Assembly (NCBI RefSeq): GCF_017794765.1
Contig: NZ_CP051236.1
Coordinates: forward strand, 3,562,691 to 3,626,690
Direction of reading: 5' to 3'
Origin: Nitratireductor sp.
GTDB taxonomy: Bacteria > Pseudomonadota > Alphaproteobacteria > Rhizobiales > Rhizobiaceae
DNA: 64,000 bases
Shown here: positions 1 to 10,187 of the stretch, one piece after another
Layout: each line of letters begins with the position of its first letter
How positions within the stretch are numbered: position 1 is the stretch's first letter
Notes under the pieces: model-generated
The model's database searches: none
Seen by the model: the letters and a program-made list of their open reading frames with translations, nothing else
What the model was told of the DNA's origin: nothing
Translations under genes and position numbers: made by a program

Positions 1-1565
1 AGCTCTTCGGCCCGGTGCGCGGCGGGCTTGCCTATGCGGCCGTGCTGGTCGGCGCCCTGCTTGCCGCCACGACGGGTGTCGTTGCCGCATCCGTCATCGC
101 CATGGGCCTCATCTCACTGCCAATCATGATGCGCTACAACTACAATCGTGGCTTTGCGACGGGCACCATCGCCGCGTCCGGCACATTGGCGCAGATCGTG
201 CCTCCCTCGCTTGTCCTGATTGTCATGGCCGATCAGCTTGGGCGATCAGTGGGGGATATGTATGTTGGCGCGCTTTTGCCGGCACTCGCCATTATCGGCG
301 CCTATTGCCTGCTGGTTTTTGCCGTCACCATCGTCAAGCCCCACTGGGCCCCGGCTCTGCCTCCTGAAACCCGCACTCTCGGCGGCGGCGTAACCTCACT
401 GATCCTGCTGCTTGCCGCATCAGTTGCGGTTTATTTCGCCACCTATCATACGCTGTTCGCCGACATGCGCAGCGAGGTGAGGCTGGTCTGGGCAGCAACG
501 GCGGCGACGATGTTCGCTCTCACCATCAGCCTCGCCAATCGGCACCTGAAACTGAACATCCTCTCAAGGCTTGCCGAGCAGGTGGTGATCGTTCTGATCC
601 CGCCGCTTGCGCTTATCTTTCTGGTCCTTGGCACTATTTTCCTCGGCATTGCGACCCCGACGGAAGGCGGGGCGATGGGCGCGACCGGAGCACTCGTACT
701 TGCACTGGTCAAGCGGAGGCTTTCCTTTTCCGTCCTCAAACAGGCGCTGGACGCCACAACGAAACTTGCCGCCTTCGTGATGTTCATCCTGATCGGCGCG
801 CGGGTGTTCGGGCTGACCTTCTACGGTATCAACGGCAATGTGTGGATCGAGGAACTGCTTCTGGCACTGCCCGGCGGTGAAATCGGCTTCCTTCTGACCG
901 TGACCGTCATTGTCTTCATTCTGGGCTGCTTTCTCGATTTCTTCGAGATCGCGTTCATCATGGTCCCGCTTCTGGTGCCGGCTGCCGAAACGCTGGGCAT
1001 CGACCTGATCTGGTTCGGGGTCATTCTTGGCATCAACCTGCAGACATCCTTCCTGACCCCGCCTTTCGGTTTCTCGCTTTTCTATCTGAGATCCATCGCA
1101 CCGACGAAAGAATGGAAAGACGAGGTTTCCGGGAGAATTCTGCCTGCCGTGAAAACAACGGAGATCTACAAGGGCGCCATACCCTTCATTATCATCCAGT
1201 TTCTGATGATCATTCTGGTGATTTCGTTTCCCGGCCTTGTGACGCACTACAAGCAGGAGAGCACCGTCAATCCGGACGAAGTGGAAATCAACATACCCTC
1301 CTTCGGTGGCGATGGTGCGGGGGGGCCGGGATTTGGCTTGCCCGGCGCATTGGGTGGATCACCCTTCGGCTCACCGCCAGCCACTCAGCCAGCCACCCAG
1401 CCAACCAACCAGAATGACGGGAGTGAGCAAGAAAACAACGGCTTGCAACTACCGGGGCTTGGTGGGCTTCCACCGCTTGGCACGCCTCCGAATGACGCTT
1501 CGGAAGAAACCCCGCCTGCACAGCCATCACTGCCGGATCTCAGTCAGCCTCCGAGTTTCGACTGA
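1..1565 (+). CDS. dctM: TRAP transporter large permease (DctM), 5' truncated
   Basis: This is the membrane permease of a tripartite ATP-independent periplasmic transporter, which imports a solute with sodium in partnership with a periplasmic binding protein. The frame is already open at the window edge and reads LFGPVRGGLAYA before the first GTG (position 15), a typical internal DctM motif, so the true start lies upstream. Hydrophobic segments alternate through about residue 415 and include conserved stretches such as FLTPPFGFSLFYLR. An unusual tail of about 95 residues rich in Pro, Gly, Gln and Asn follows, with ATQP repeats; most DctM proteins end soon after the last helix. The binding protein on the opposite strand (1634-2740) is the probable partner. 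Family certain; substrate inferred only from that partner. Confidence 0.93.
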   Translation, partial: LFGPVRGGLAYAAVLVGALLAATTGVVAASVIAMGLISLPIMMRYNYNRGFATGTIAASGTLAQIVPPSLVLIVMADQLGRSVGDMYVGALLPALAIIGAYCLLVFAVTIVKPHWAPALPPETRTLGGGVTSLILLLAASVAVYFATYHTLFADMRSEVRLVWAATAATMFALTISLANRHLKLNILSRLAEQVVIVLIPPLALIFLVLGTIFLGIATPTEGGAMGATGALVLALVKRRLSFSVLKQALDATTKLAAFVMFILIGARVFGLTFYGINGNVWIEELLLALPGGEIGFLLTVTVIVFILGCFLDFFEIAFIMVPLLVPAAETLGIDLIWFGVILGINLQTSFLTPPFGFSLFYLRSIAPTKEWKDEVSGRILPAVKTTEIYKGAIPFIIIQFLMIILVISFPGLVTHYKQESTVNPDEVEINIPSFGGDGAGGPGFGLPGALGGSPFGSPPATQPATQPTNQNDGSEQENNGLQLPGLGGLPPLGTPPNDASEETPPAQPSLPDLSQPPSFD

Positions 1566-1581
1566 CACATTGAGCCACAAA

Positions 1582-1616
1582 AGGAAAACCCCGGGACTGA
1601 GCCCCGGGGTTTTCCT
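1582..1616. terminator. bidirectional intrinsic terminator
   Basis: A perfect 14-bp stem (1582-1595 with 1603-1616) encloses a 7-nt loop between the convergent dctM and dctP genes. The stem has a GC core flanked by A and T runs, so each strand reads a GC stem followed by TTTT. It would end transcription in both directions. Confidence 0.9.
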
Positions 1617-1633
1617 GACGCTTCAGAGACAGA

Positions 1634-3010
<1,377 letters not shown>

Positions 3011-3784
3011 ATGCGCACGCCACTGATCGCCGTCTCGACCGATGCAAAAGATTTCGAGAAATATACGTGGCACGCCACGCCTCAACCCTATCTCGATGCA
3101 GCCGTCGCCACTGCCGGCGTCCTGCCGGTTCTGTTGCCATCGCTCGGCGAAAAGCTCGATCTGGACAGCCTGCTGGACACCGTCGACGGCGTCCTGGTGA
3201 CGGGATCGAAGTCAAACGTCTATCCCGAGCTGTACGGCGGCGAAGCCAGCGAAGAGAACGGCCCCTACGATCACGCACGCGATGCCACCACGCTTCCTCT
3301 TATCCGCAAGGCTGTTGAACGTGGCGTACCGCTGCTGGCCATCTGCCGCGGGATCCAGGAGCTGAATGTCGCGCTGGGTGGCACATTGGCGACGGAAATC
3401 CATGAACGCGAAGGCGCATTCGACCATCGCGGCCCACAGGATGCCGACCAGGACACGCGCTTCGCCATCCGACAGGCTGTAAAGGTGACGCCTGGCGGCT
3501 GTCTCGCACGCATATTCGACACGTCCGAAGTCCGCGTGAACTCAGTTCACCGTCAGGGCGTGGGTATGCCCGCTCCCCTCCTTCAGGTCGAAGCCGTAGC
3601 GGATGATGGAACGGCGGAAGCCGTTTCAGTCAAGGACGCGCCCGGCTTCGCCATCGGCGTCCAGTGGCATCCTGAATACTGGGCACACAGGGACAGCGCC
3701 TCGGCCCGCATCTTTGAAGCCTTCGGAAATGCGGTTCGCCAGCACGCGGCCAGGCGGAACAAGGCAGACATCGCCGCAGAATAA
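3011..3784 (+). CDS. gamma-glutamyl-GABA hydrolase family (peptidase C26, class I glutamine amidotransferase)
   Basis: A 257-residue cytosolic hydrolase of the PuuD/peptidase C26 group, which cleaves gamma-glutamyl amides. The start is ATG 3011 (MRTPLIAVSTDAKDF); the same frame stays open far upstream, but that part lies antisense to dctP. The nucleophile is in LLAICRGIQELN (about residue 113) and the His-Glu pair in GVQWHPEYW (about 219), so the triad is complete. Its stop codon directly abuts the stop of the convergent gene at 3785. It divides a control region with the 2-oxo-acid-type receptor gene, not with an obvious polyamine cluster, so its physiological amide is unknown. It could supply the hydrolase step for a gamma-glutamylation pathway elsewhere. 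Confidence 0.88.
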   Translation: MRTPLIAVSTDAKDFEKYTWHATPQPYLDAAVATAGVLPVLLPSLGEKLDLDSLLDTVDGVLVTGSKSNVYPELYGGEASEENGPYDHARDATTLPLIRKAVERGVPLLAICRGIQELNVALGGTLATEIHEREGAFDHRGPQDADQDTRFAIRQAVKVTPGGCLARIFDTSEVRVNSVHRQGVGMPAPLLQVEAVADDGTAEAVSVKDAPGFAIGVQWHPEYWAHRDSASARIFEAFGNAVRQHAARRNKADIAAE

Positions 3785-4192
3785 TCAGTTTCCGGGGTAC
3801 ATGCTGAGCAGCGGTGTCTGCGGGCGCAGCGATTCATAGGCTGCACCGTCGCCCGGATAGAATTCTACCAGAGCCTCTCCGGTCGCTGAGACAAAAGCGA
3901 CCGTCCCGTCTTCCCGCTCCTCCCAGATGCGCGCATCCGCAAGGCTTGGCATCAAACGGGCACAGGATCCGTCAAGATCAAGGCGCGTGTTCTCCAGCCC
4001 CGGCGAGTGGCGAACGCGGCAGATGCCGTTTAGCCCCACGCCCGTCAGGGTGAACTCTGAAACGGCCTCATCCTGGAACGCCGCTTTCGGCTCCGCCGTG
4101 GTTGCGGCCATTTCCCCCACCCGCGTATCAGAAAAATAACCGAACGCCCCGACAAGGGCGAACACCAAAGCGCCAGACGCTATCAGTTTCAT
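3785..4192 (-). CDS. small exported or membrane-anchored protein, AprI/Inh-like
   Basis: A protein of about 135 residues from the likely ATG at 4192 (MKLIASGALVFALVGAFGYF). The reading frame extends to 4240, but the hydrophobic signal or anchor begins at this methionine. After it come two cysteines spaced as in the metalloprotease-inhibitor AprI/Inh fold, then the pattern A-x-x-W, DGTVAF, G-x-x-L and EFYPGDGAAYE near the C-terminus. I read this as an AprI/Inh-like beta-barrel domain, but similarity is by eye and the function is unknown. It lies downstream of the dehydrogenase gene on the same strand with a 90-bp gap. Confidence 0.6.
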   Translation of the reverse strand: MKLIASGALVFALVGAFGYFSDTRVGEMAATTAEPKAAFQDEAVSEFTLTGVGLNGICRVRHSPGLENTRLDLDGSCARLMPSLADARIWEEREDGTVAFVSATGEALVEFYPGDGAAYESLRPQTPLLSMYPGN

Positions 4193-4282
4193 AAATCGGG
4201 AGCTCCATCGCCAGCGGAATGTCTTTCCGAGAGCTTCCAATGTTCTGGTTAATCGCTTGTTAAAAAATACAACTTTAAGGCG

Positions 4283-5275
4283 CTATTCCACTGATGAGGA
4301 AACACCCTCGCGCTTTACATGGCCGGTTTCAGGCACTGGCGTAATCGCCTGGTTCCGCGTGAACCAGGAAACGAGATTGTCGACTACCAGATCCGCCATC
4401 GCCTGGCGGGTCACGATCGAAGCCGAGCCCACATGAGGAAGCAGCGACGCATTCTCCAAAGCAGTCAAAGCCTCTGGCACGTGGGGTTCATTCTCGAAGA
4501 CATCCAGCCCCGCAGCAAAGATGGTGCCTTCTTTCAGGGCCGTGATCAGAGCCGCCTCGTCCACCGTGCTGCCACGACCGATATTGACGAACACGCCGTT
4601 CTCGCCCAGTGCCTTCAAGACGTCAGCGTTGACCGCCTTGTGCGTTTCCGCACCTCCCGGCGCTACGCAGATCAGAGTATCGACCGCTGCGGCCAGGGCT
4701 ACAAGCGTATCGTGATAGGCATACGGGACGTCATCCAGTTGTCGGCGGTTATGATAGGCGATCGGCAAGCCGAAGGCGGAAAGGCGGTGGGCGATGGCAC
4801 GACCGATACGCCCCATTCCGAAAATGCCGACAGTCCGTCCACGCAATGAGCCCCGTGACGACCGGTAGGCACCTTCCCGCGGCCAGCGCCCCTCACGCAG
4901 CCACGCCTCCGCCCGGGGGAACTCGCGGACGGTATTGAGCAGAAGCCCCACCGCCGTATCAGCGACCTCCTCCGTCAGAACATCGGGCGTGTTGGTGACC
5001 ATGATGTCCCGCCGACCGGCATGCGCGGCATCGACTGCGTCGTAACCCACACCGAAGTTGGCGATGATCTCGAGATTGGGCAATGCATCGATAAAGGAGG
5101 CATTCACCACGGTCATCGCAGCCATCCCGCGCACCTTCGCCGCCATCTCCTTCGTTACGAGTGCCGGATCGGCCCTCTCGATCGTAAGGAGCTCGAAACG
5201 CCCATCAATGCGTTCTACTGCGTGTGGATGCAGTTTCCCCGGCACCAGAATTGCGATCTTGCTTGTTTGTGCCAC
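4283..5275 (-). CDS. D-isomer-specific 2-hydroxyacid dehydrogenase (glyoxylate/hydroxypyruvate reductase-like)
   Basis: An NAD(P)-dependent enzyme that interconverts 2-oxo and D-2-hydroxy acids. It has the Rossmann motif GMGRIGRAIA near residue 155, FVNIGRGS, the Arg-Glu-His catalytic pattern (CVAPGG, DVFENEP, LPHVGSAS) and the usual length of about 330. An ATG at 5281 directly abuts AGGAGG, which is too close to serve as its ribosome site. The in-frame GTG two codons on (5275) lies 6 nt from the same AGGAGG and is the better start. It follows the LacI regulator gene by about 45 bp on the same strand, so they are probably co-transcribed and the regulator may sense its pathway. Confidence 0.9.
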   Translation of the reverse strand: MAQTSKIAILVPGKLHPHAVERIDGRFELLTIERADPALVTKEMAAKVRGMAAMTVVNASFIDALPNLEIIANFGVGYDAVDAAHAGRRDIMVTNTPDVLTEEVADTAVGLLLNTVREFPRAEAWLREGRWPREGAYRSSRGSLRGRTVGIFGMGRIGRAIAHRLSAFGLPIAYHNRRQLDDVPYAYHDTLVALAAAVDTLICVAPGGAETHKAVNADVLKALGENGVFVNIGRGSTVDEAALITALKEGTIFAAGLDVFENEPHVPEALTALENASLLPHVGSASIVTRQAMADLVVDNLVSWFTRNQAITPVPETGHVKREGVSSSVE

Positions 5276-5322
5276 TTCCATCCTCCTGATCGGGTAAGCC
5301 GGCGAAAATCCCGCAATCGAGG

Positions 5323-6384
5323 TTAGCGCTCGACGGGTTTTCCGGTTGACTGACGCACATGCAACTCCGGCTTGATAAGCTCCTGCGCGGGGTTCACCTC
5401 GGCCCCGTTGAGCCTGTCCAGCAGAACGCGCGCAGCCCGCCGCCCCACATCCCGCTGACCATTCCAGACCGTCGTCAGCGCCGGTGTGGCGATCGCCGCC
5501 TCCTCGAGGTCGTCATAGCCCGTAACGGAAATGTCGACGCCCGGTACGAGACCGGCCCGCGCTATTCCGTTCATCAGGCCGATCGCGACGAGATCGTTCC
5601 AGCACACCGCGGCCGTGGGCTTATCCTTGAGCGCCAGAAACGCGCCGGCAATCTCGAAACCGGCCTGCTTGGTACGCGGCCCCGGGAAACGCCACTGCGG
5701 CTTTATCTCGAGCCCCGCCTTCCCCATCGCATCGACATAGCCTTGATACCGGTCACGACCGGTCGATGTCTGGTCCGTACCGCCAATCATGGCAATGCGT
5801 GTGTGGCCAAGCGAAATCAGATGGTTGGTCGCAAGACCGGTTCCATACGCATCATCACCGCGAAAGACCGGCACCCGCGCACCTTCCACAGATCGCGCAA
5901 TAAGCACTGTCGGCAAACCATTTTCCTCCACAAGACGAATGTCCTGTGGCGGCGTCCCGATAGCCGGCGACATGATCACTCCGTCAGCGCCCAGTTGAAG
6001 AAGCGTGTCGATGAAAGTGCGCTGCTTTTCGAGCTGATCGTAGTGGTTCGACAAAAGAAACGTTTGCCGGGACCGGTCAAGCTCGGTTTCGATGGAACGC
6101 AGAATCTCGGCGAAGAACGGGTTCATGATGTCATGCACGACGACCCCGATAATGCCTGAGCGCGACGTTCTCAGGCTGGCGGCGCGCCGATTGTAGATAT
6201 ACCCGATCTCGCGCGCATGCTCCTTGATCCGCTGGCGCGTGGCATCCGCCACGAGCGGACTGTCACGCAACGCCAGAGAAACAGTGGCCGTGGAGACGCC
6301 AAGCGCCTCTGCGATGGTGGAAAGCTTTATCTTCTGCGCCAGCCTGAATTCCCCCACATGCGGATGGCCTTCAACATCAGTCAC
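5323..6384 (-). CDS. LacI family transcriptional regulator
   Basis: A 353-residue repressor. The helix-turn-helix is at about residues 20-45 (LSTIAEALGVSTATVSLAL, with hinge segment RRAASLRTSRSG), followed by a periplasmic-binding-like ligand domain (GVVVHDIMNPFFAEI onward). The first start is a GTG at 6384 without a good ribosome site, so the exact N-terminus is uncertain; the DNA-binding domain needs only a start before residue 15. The next gene is the hydroxyacid dehydrogenase. A palindrome at 6446-6456, upstream, may be its operator. The effector is not predictable from sequence. Confidence 0.93.
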   Translation of the reverse strand: MTDVEGHPHVGEFRLAQKIKLSTIAEALGVSTATVSLALRDSPLVADATRQRIKEHAREIGYIYNRRAASLRTSRSGIIGVVVHDIMNPFFAEILRSIETELDRSRQTFLLSNHYDQLEKQRTFIDTLLQLGADGVIMSPAIGTPPQDIRLVEENGLPTVLIARSVEGARVPVFRGDDAYGTGLATNHLISLGHTRIAMIGGTDQTSTGRDRYQGYVDAMGKAGLEIKPQWRFPGPRTKQAGFEIAGAFLALKDKPTAAVCWNDLVAIGLMNGIARAGLVPGVDISVTGYDDLEEAAIATPALTTVWNGQRDVGRRAARVLLDRLNGAEVNPAQELIKPELHVRQSTGKPVER

Positions 6385-6445
6385 GACGCGATCCGCGATC
6401 GTTCCGCCTGCTCGAAATAAGACAGACCCGCGAACACGCCCTGCC

Positions 6446-6456
6446 TAAACTGTTTA
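6446..6456. promoter_or_regulatory. palindrome upstream of lacI-type gene
   Basis: TAAAC-T-GTTTA is a perfect odd-centred palindrome about 60 bp upstream of the LacI-family start. It is a candidate operator, but it lacks the CG centre typical of LacI sites. Confidence 0.35.
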
Positions 6457-6570
6457 AAGACCTGATTACGCCACGGATGACTGCAAGGTCAATCAGGATG
6501 CACGTCCGCAGCGTCCCGTTCTGGCAAAATCAGGTCGGTTTTGTGGGATTCCAGACTGGGAGATCAGGGG

Positions 6571-7047
6571 CTACGCATCGACGTCGACATTTTCATCATC
6601 GTCGACATCCTCGAAACTTGTACCGTTCAGATTTGCTTCGACTTTTGAGAGAAGCCGCGTCAGTATCTGTCGCTCTTTCTTGTCGAACCCCTTGAGCGCG
6701 ATTTTCTCTGTCTTGCGTACGGACTTCTCAATAGAGCGAATAGCCTGCTCGCCTTCCTGGGTTAAGAAGACATAGGCCCGGCGCCCGTCTTCCTCCGATA
6801 ATCGCTTTTCAAGAAAGCCCTGATTCATCAGACGATTGATGGTCTTTGTGATTGTTGGTGGTCGTACTCCCAGAAGATTGGCGAGTTGACTGGGCGTCTG
6901 CCCGTTCTCCACCGATAACGCCAGCATCAACTTGTCTTGCCCCGCATAAAGCCCATACTCCAAAAGCCGTTCGGCCAGAGCGGTACGTGAAAGCCGAGCG
7001 GCCGACTGTAATAAGCCAATTGTCGCGCCCTTTGCAGCTTTGGCCAT
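6571..7047 (-). CDS. MarR family transcriptional regulator
   Basis: A 158-residue winged-helix regulator. The start ATG at 7047 has a good AGGGGAG ribosome site. The winged helix lies at about residues 45-105 (TPSQLANLLGVRPPTITKTINRL, then a wing with EEDGRRAYVFLT). The C-terminus is a highly acidic tail (EDVDDDENVDVDA) not common in the family. It is divergent from the creatininase-family gene at 7220, and the region between contains two inverted repeats, so it probably controls that gene and itself. Confidence 0.92.
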   Translation of the reverse strand: MAKAAKGATIGLLQSAARLSRTALAERLLEYGLYAGQDKLMLALSVENGQTPSQLANLLGVRPPTITKTINRLMNQGFLEKRLSEEDGRRAYVFLTQEGEQAIRSIEKSVRKTEKIALKGFDKKERQILTRLLSKVEANLNGTSFEDVDDDENVDVDA

Positions 7048-7139
7048 ACAAACTCCCCTTTAGACATCCTTAACGATGAGATAGAACGCCCCGTACACAA
7101 AATAGCTCTAACGATTCCCATTGCAACCATAGATTGCTC

Positions 7140-7176
7140 TTGTTTAGACAAATAATTATCCACTACTTTTGGATAA
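7140..7176. promoter_or_regulatory. two inverted repeats in the marR / creatininase control region
   Basis: TTGTTTAGACAA (7140-7151, TTGT and ACAA arms) is followed by TTATCC-N9-GGATAA (7156-7176). Both lie in the 172-bp divergent region and are candidate MarR operators. Confidence 0.45.
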
Positions 7177-7219
7177 GAGTTTTGCCAGATAAGTGTCTTG
7201 ATACATCGCGGGGCAGGCT

Positions 7220-7984
7220 GTGAATACACAAGATAACACCCACACAATCGCAGAGAAGATCGCGGTCTTGCCAATCGGGGCTACAGAGCAGCATGGCCCT
7301 CATCTATCCCCGGATACCGACTGGATCATCGCGCAAGGTATTGTAGAAGCAGTCAAAAAAGCTGTTCCAGAGTATCTCGACATCGTTTTTCTTCCTGTCG
7401 AGAAGATCGGCTATTCGGTCGAACACTCCGATTCTCCGTCAACCCGAAGCATGACATTCGAAGAAGCGGCAAACCGGTGGATCGACATCGGAGCCTCACA
7501 GTACAGAGCCGGCTTGCGGAAGCTGGTGATACTGAACGCTCATGGCGGGAATTCGCCCCTGCTCACCATTGTGACGACGGAATTGCGTGTGCGATTCGGC
7601 ATGCTTGCTGCCGCCACAAGCTGGACCCGTTTCGGCTATCCGAAAGACCTGGTTTCCGATAGTGAGCGTGCTCTTGGGATTCACGGCGGCTTTATCGAAA
7701 CGTCGGTCATGCTTGCGTTGCGTCCAGACCTTGTGGACATGCAGAAAGCCGCGGATTTCAAGTCGGCTCAAGAGGACTTTCAACACAGCTTCAAACATCT
7801 GCGTGCATACGGTCCGCACGCTTTTGGATGGATGATGCGGGACCTCGCGCAAGAAGGCGTCACGGGGAACGCGTCTGCGGCGAGTGCGGAGGCGGGGCAC
7901 CGTATCATCGCCCACAGCGTGACTGGCTTCCTCGAACTGCTCGAGGACGTCCACCGGTTCGATCTTGGCCATTTCAATCACTGA
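7220..7984 (+). CDS. creatininase family amidohydrolase
   Basis: A 254-residue metal-dependent amidohydrolase of the creatininase fold. The start is GTG 7220. Metal-ligand motifs are intact: GATEQHGPHLSPDTD (about residues 20-34) and NAHGGNS (about 111), with HGGFIETSVM later (about 156). Members hydrolyse creatinine, formamido-pyrimidine amides or other cyclic or linear amides, and some act in cofactor maturation, so the substrate cannot be named. The divergent MarR regulator suggests substrate induction. No creatinase, sarcosine oxidase or mycofactocin genes lie nearby, which argues against the best-known roles. Confidence 0.85.
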   Translation: MNTQDNTHTIAEKIAVLPIGATEQHGPHLSPDTDWIIAQGIVEAVKKAVPEYLDIVFLPVEKIGYSVEHSDSPSTRSMTFEEAANRWIDIGASQYRAGLRKLVILNAHGGNSPLLTIVTTELRVRFGMLAAATSWTRFGYPKDLVSDSERALGIHGGFIETSVMLALRPDLVDMQKAADFKSAQEDFQHSFKHLRAYGPHAFGWMMRDLAQEGVTGNASAASAEAGHRIIAHSVTGFLELLEDVHRFDLGHFNH

Positions 7985-8047
7985 CCGTGCAATCGACGCA
8001 GCTCCGTCTTATATAGTCGAAAAACCATTCTAGTTTTGCGAGAAATC

Positions 8048-9133
8048 ATGTCCGACGTGCAGACTGAGACACCCAGCGAAGCCGAAGCGAAACAGATCCC
8101 CGTTACGGTGCTGACCGGCTATCTGGGTTCAGGCAAGACGACCCTTCTGAACCGCATCCTCACGGAAGATCACGGCAAACGCTATGCGGTGATCGTCAAC
8201 GAGTTTGGCGAGATTGGCATCGACAACGACCTGATTGTCGAATCCGACGAAGAAATCTACGAAATGAACAATGGCTGCGTGTGCTGCACGGTGCGCGGCG
8301 ACCTGGTGCGCGTGGTCGAGGGACTGACACGCCGCACGGGCCGCTTTGATGCCATCGTGGTGGAAACTACGGGGCTGGCCGATCCTGCCCCTGTTGCACA
8401 GACCTTTTTCATGGATGACGATGTGCGCACCAAGACGCGGCTCGATGCCGTTGTGGCACTGGTCGATGCCAAGCATTTACCGCTGCGCCTCAAGGATTCC
8501 AACGAGGCCGAAGACCAGATCGCCTTTGCAGATGTGGTGATCGTCAACAAGACCGATCTGGTGACATCTGAAGAACTGGCCGCTGTGGAAGCAACGATCC
8601 GCGCGATTAATCCGATGGCCCGCATTCACCGCGCCGAGCGCGCCGGCGTATCGCTTTCGGAGGTGCTTGATCGCGGCGCCTTCGACCTGAAGCGCGTGCT
8701 CGACAATGACCCGCACTTCCTCGATCATGATCATCCCGATCATGTATGCGGCCCCGACTGCGATCACGATCACCACCACCATGATCATGATCACGGGCAC
8801 CATCACCACCATCACGGCGAAGCATCGCCCATTCATGATGCTGGCGTGAAGTCGCTCTCCCTGCGTGCGGGCGAGATGGACCCCAAGAAATTCCTTCCCT
8901 GGCTCGAGAAAACCACGCAGGTCGACGGGCCAAACATTCTGCGGCTGAAGGGCATCATCGCTTTTGCGGATGACCCCGACCGTTTCGTGGTGCAGGGCGT
9001 GCATATGATCGTCGAAGGCGATCACCAGCGCCCGTGGCGGGCTGACGAGAAACGCGAGACGCGTCTCGTCTTTATCGGTCGCGATCTGGACACCGAGCGC
9101 CTGCAACGCACTTTCGAAGCCTGCCAGGCCTGA
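8048..9133 (+). CDS. COG0523 (CobW/ZNG1-like) GTPase, putative zinc metallochaperone
   Basis: A 361-residue G3E-family GTPase thought to deliver metals to client proteins. Walker A is GYLGSGKTT (24-32), the metal motif CVCC is at 77-80, NKTD for guanine recognition at 167-170, and the C-terminal CobW domain follows. Residues 227-257 form a loop with about 17 histidines plus two cysteines (HVCGPDC), a likely zinc store. I start at ATG 8048 (MSDVQTE); a TTG four codons upstream is also in frame, and neither has a strong ribosome site. The WD40 gene begins 3 nt after the stop, so the two are translationally linked. I could not find a Zur box upstream. Confidence 0.92.
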   Translation: MSDVQTETPSEAEAKQIPVTVLTGYLGSGKTTLLNRILTEDHGKRYAVIVNEFGEIGIDNDLIVESDEEIYEMNNGCVCCTVRGDLVRVVEGLTRRTGRFDAIVVETTGLADPAPVAQTFFMDDDVRTKTRLDAVVALVDAKHLPLRLKDSNEAEDQIAFADVVIVNKTDLVTSEELAAVEATIRAINPMARIHRAERAGVSLSEVLDRGAFDLKRVLDNDPHFLDHDHPDHVCGPDCDHDHHHHDHDHGHHHHHHGEASPIHDAGVKSLSLRAGEMDPKKFLPWLEKTTQVDGPNILRLKGIIAFADDPDRFVVQGVHMIVEGDHQRPWRADEKRETRLVFIGRDLDTERLQRTFEACQA

Positions 9134-9136
9134 AGC

Positions 9137-10111
9137 ATGCCGACAGTCGCACCGCTTGATCTCGACAGCCATTGCATAGCCACTGCGTGGTTGAACGACA
9201 CACCGCATTTTGCGTTGGCCGATGGCGTTGTGCATCGTCTCGACAATGGTCACAAATGGACGGAGGTTCACGATGGGCTTCTATCTGCCTGCTTTGATCC
9301 CGACCACGCACGCCTCATCACCGGCGGTGAAGATGGACGGGTAACAGCGCTTACAACAGACGGCACGGTCGAAACGCTGGCCGAAATCGGGCGCAAATGG
9401 GTGACCAGCGTGGCAAGTGGCACGCAGGGAGCGGTCGGTTTCGCGGTTGGGCGCAATGCATATGTACGCTTTGCCGATGGCCGGCAGCGCGAGTTTCAGC
9501 ACCCTCGCTCGGTGGAGGGTATCGCCTTCGCGCCGAAGGGGATGCGGCTCGCCATCGCCCGCTACAATGGCGCAACGCTGCATTTTCCCGCGACCGACGG
9601 CAAACCGACAGAGCTGGAATGGGCGGGTGCTCACACGGGCATCACCTTCTCGCCCGACGGAAAGTTTCTCGTCACCACCATGCAGGAAAATGCCCTGCAT
9701 GGCTGGAAACTTGCTGACGGAAAGCACATGCGCATGGCCGGCTACCCGGCCAAGGTCAAGAGCTTCTCGTGGAGCGCGAAGGGCAAATGGCTTGCTACCT
9801 CCGGCGCGTCTGCCGCCATTGTCTGGCCTTTCCAGGCCAAGGACGGCCCGATGGGCAAGGCACCGCTGGAGCTTGGCACACGTGGTGACACGATGGTGAC
9901 GCAGGTTTGCTGCCATCCGACCGAGGAAATTGTCGCCATCGGCTATGCCGACGGCATGATTCTCGCCGGACGCTTCGCGGACCAGAAAGAAGTTCTTCTA
10001 CGCCGCCAGGGCAAGGGCGCCATCACGGCCATGGCCTGGGACGGAGAAGGCCGCCGCCTGGCCTTTGGCTCGGAGAGCGGCGAAAGCGGCGTGGTGGACA
10101 TTGCCAGCTGA
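9137..10111 (+). CDS. WD40 repeat protein linked to COG0523 GTPase
   Basis: A 324-residue protein made of about seven WD40-like blades, seen as repeats of the form (AFAP or TFSPDG)-K-x-L-(A or V)-T followed by a W or similar residue, for example GITFSPDGKFLVTTMQ and SFSWSAKGKWLATSG. There is no signal peptide, so it is probably cytosolic. It starts 3 nt after the GTPase stop, and the tight coupling suggests a partner or client-binding scaffold for the metallochaperone. That role is inference; WD40 folds do not reveal function. Confidence 0.85.
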   Translation: MPTVAPLDLDSHCIATAWLNDTPHFALADGVVHRLDNGHKWTEVHDGLLSACFDPDHARLITGGEDGRVTALTTDGTVETLAEIGRKWVTSVASGTQGAVGFAVGRNAYVRFADGRQREFQHPRSVEGIAFAPKGMRLAIARYNGATLHFPATDGKPTELEWAGAHTGITFSPDGKFLVTTMQENALHGWKLADGKHMRMAGYPAKVKSFSWSAKGKWLATSGASAAIVWPFQAKDGPMGKAPLELGTRGDTMVTQVCCHPTEEIVAIGYADGMILAGRFADQKEVLLRRQGKGAITAMAWDGEGRRLAFGSESGESGVVDIAS

Positions 10112-10187
10112 ACCTGCCGCCTGATTTTCACTCTTCACTTGCAGAGAAAATCACGTCCTATAGCCTTCGTGGTCGAACGACATCGAA

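Noticed and set aside
7985..8047. Possible Zur box upstream of the COG0523 gene
   Set aside because: No palindrome of the alphaproteobacterial Zur type could be found.
8720..8820. CAC/CAT-rich tract considered as a simple-sequence repeat
   Set aside because: It encodes the histidine-rich metal loop of the COG0523 protein in frame, so it is coding.
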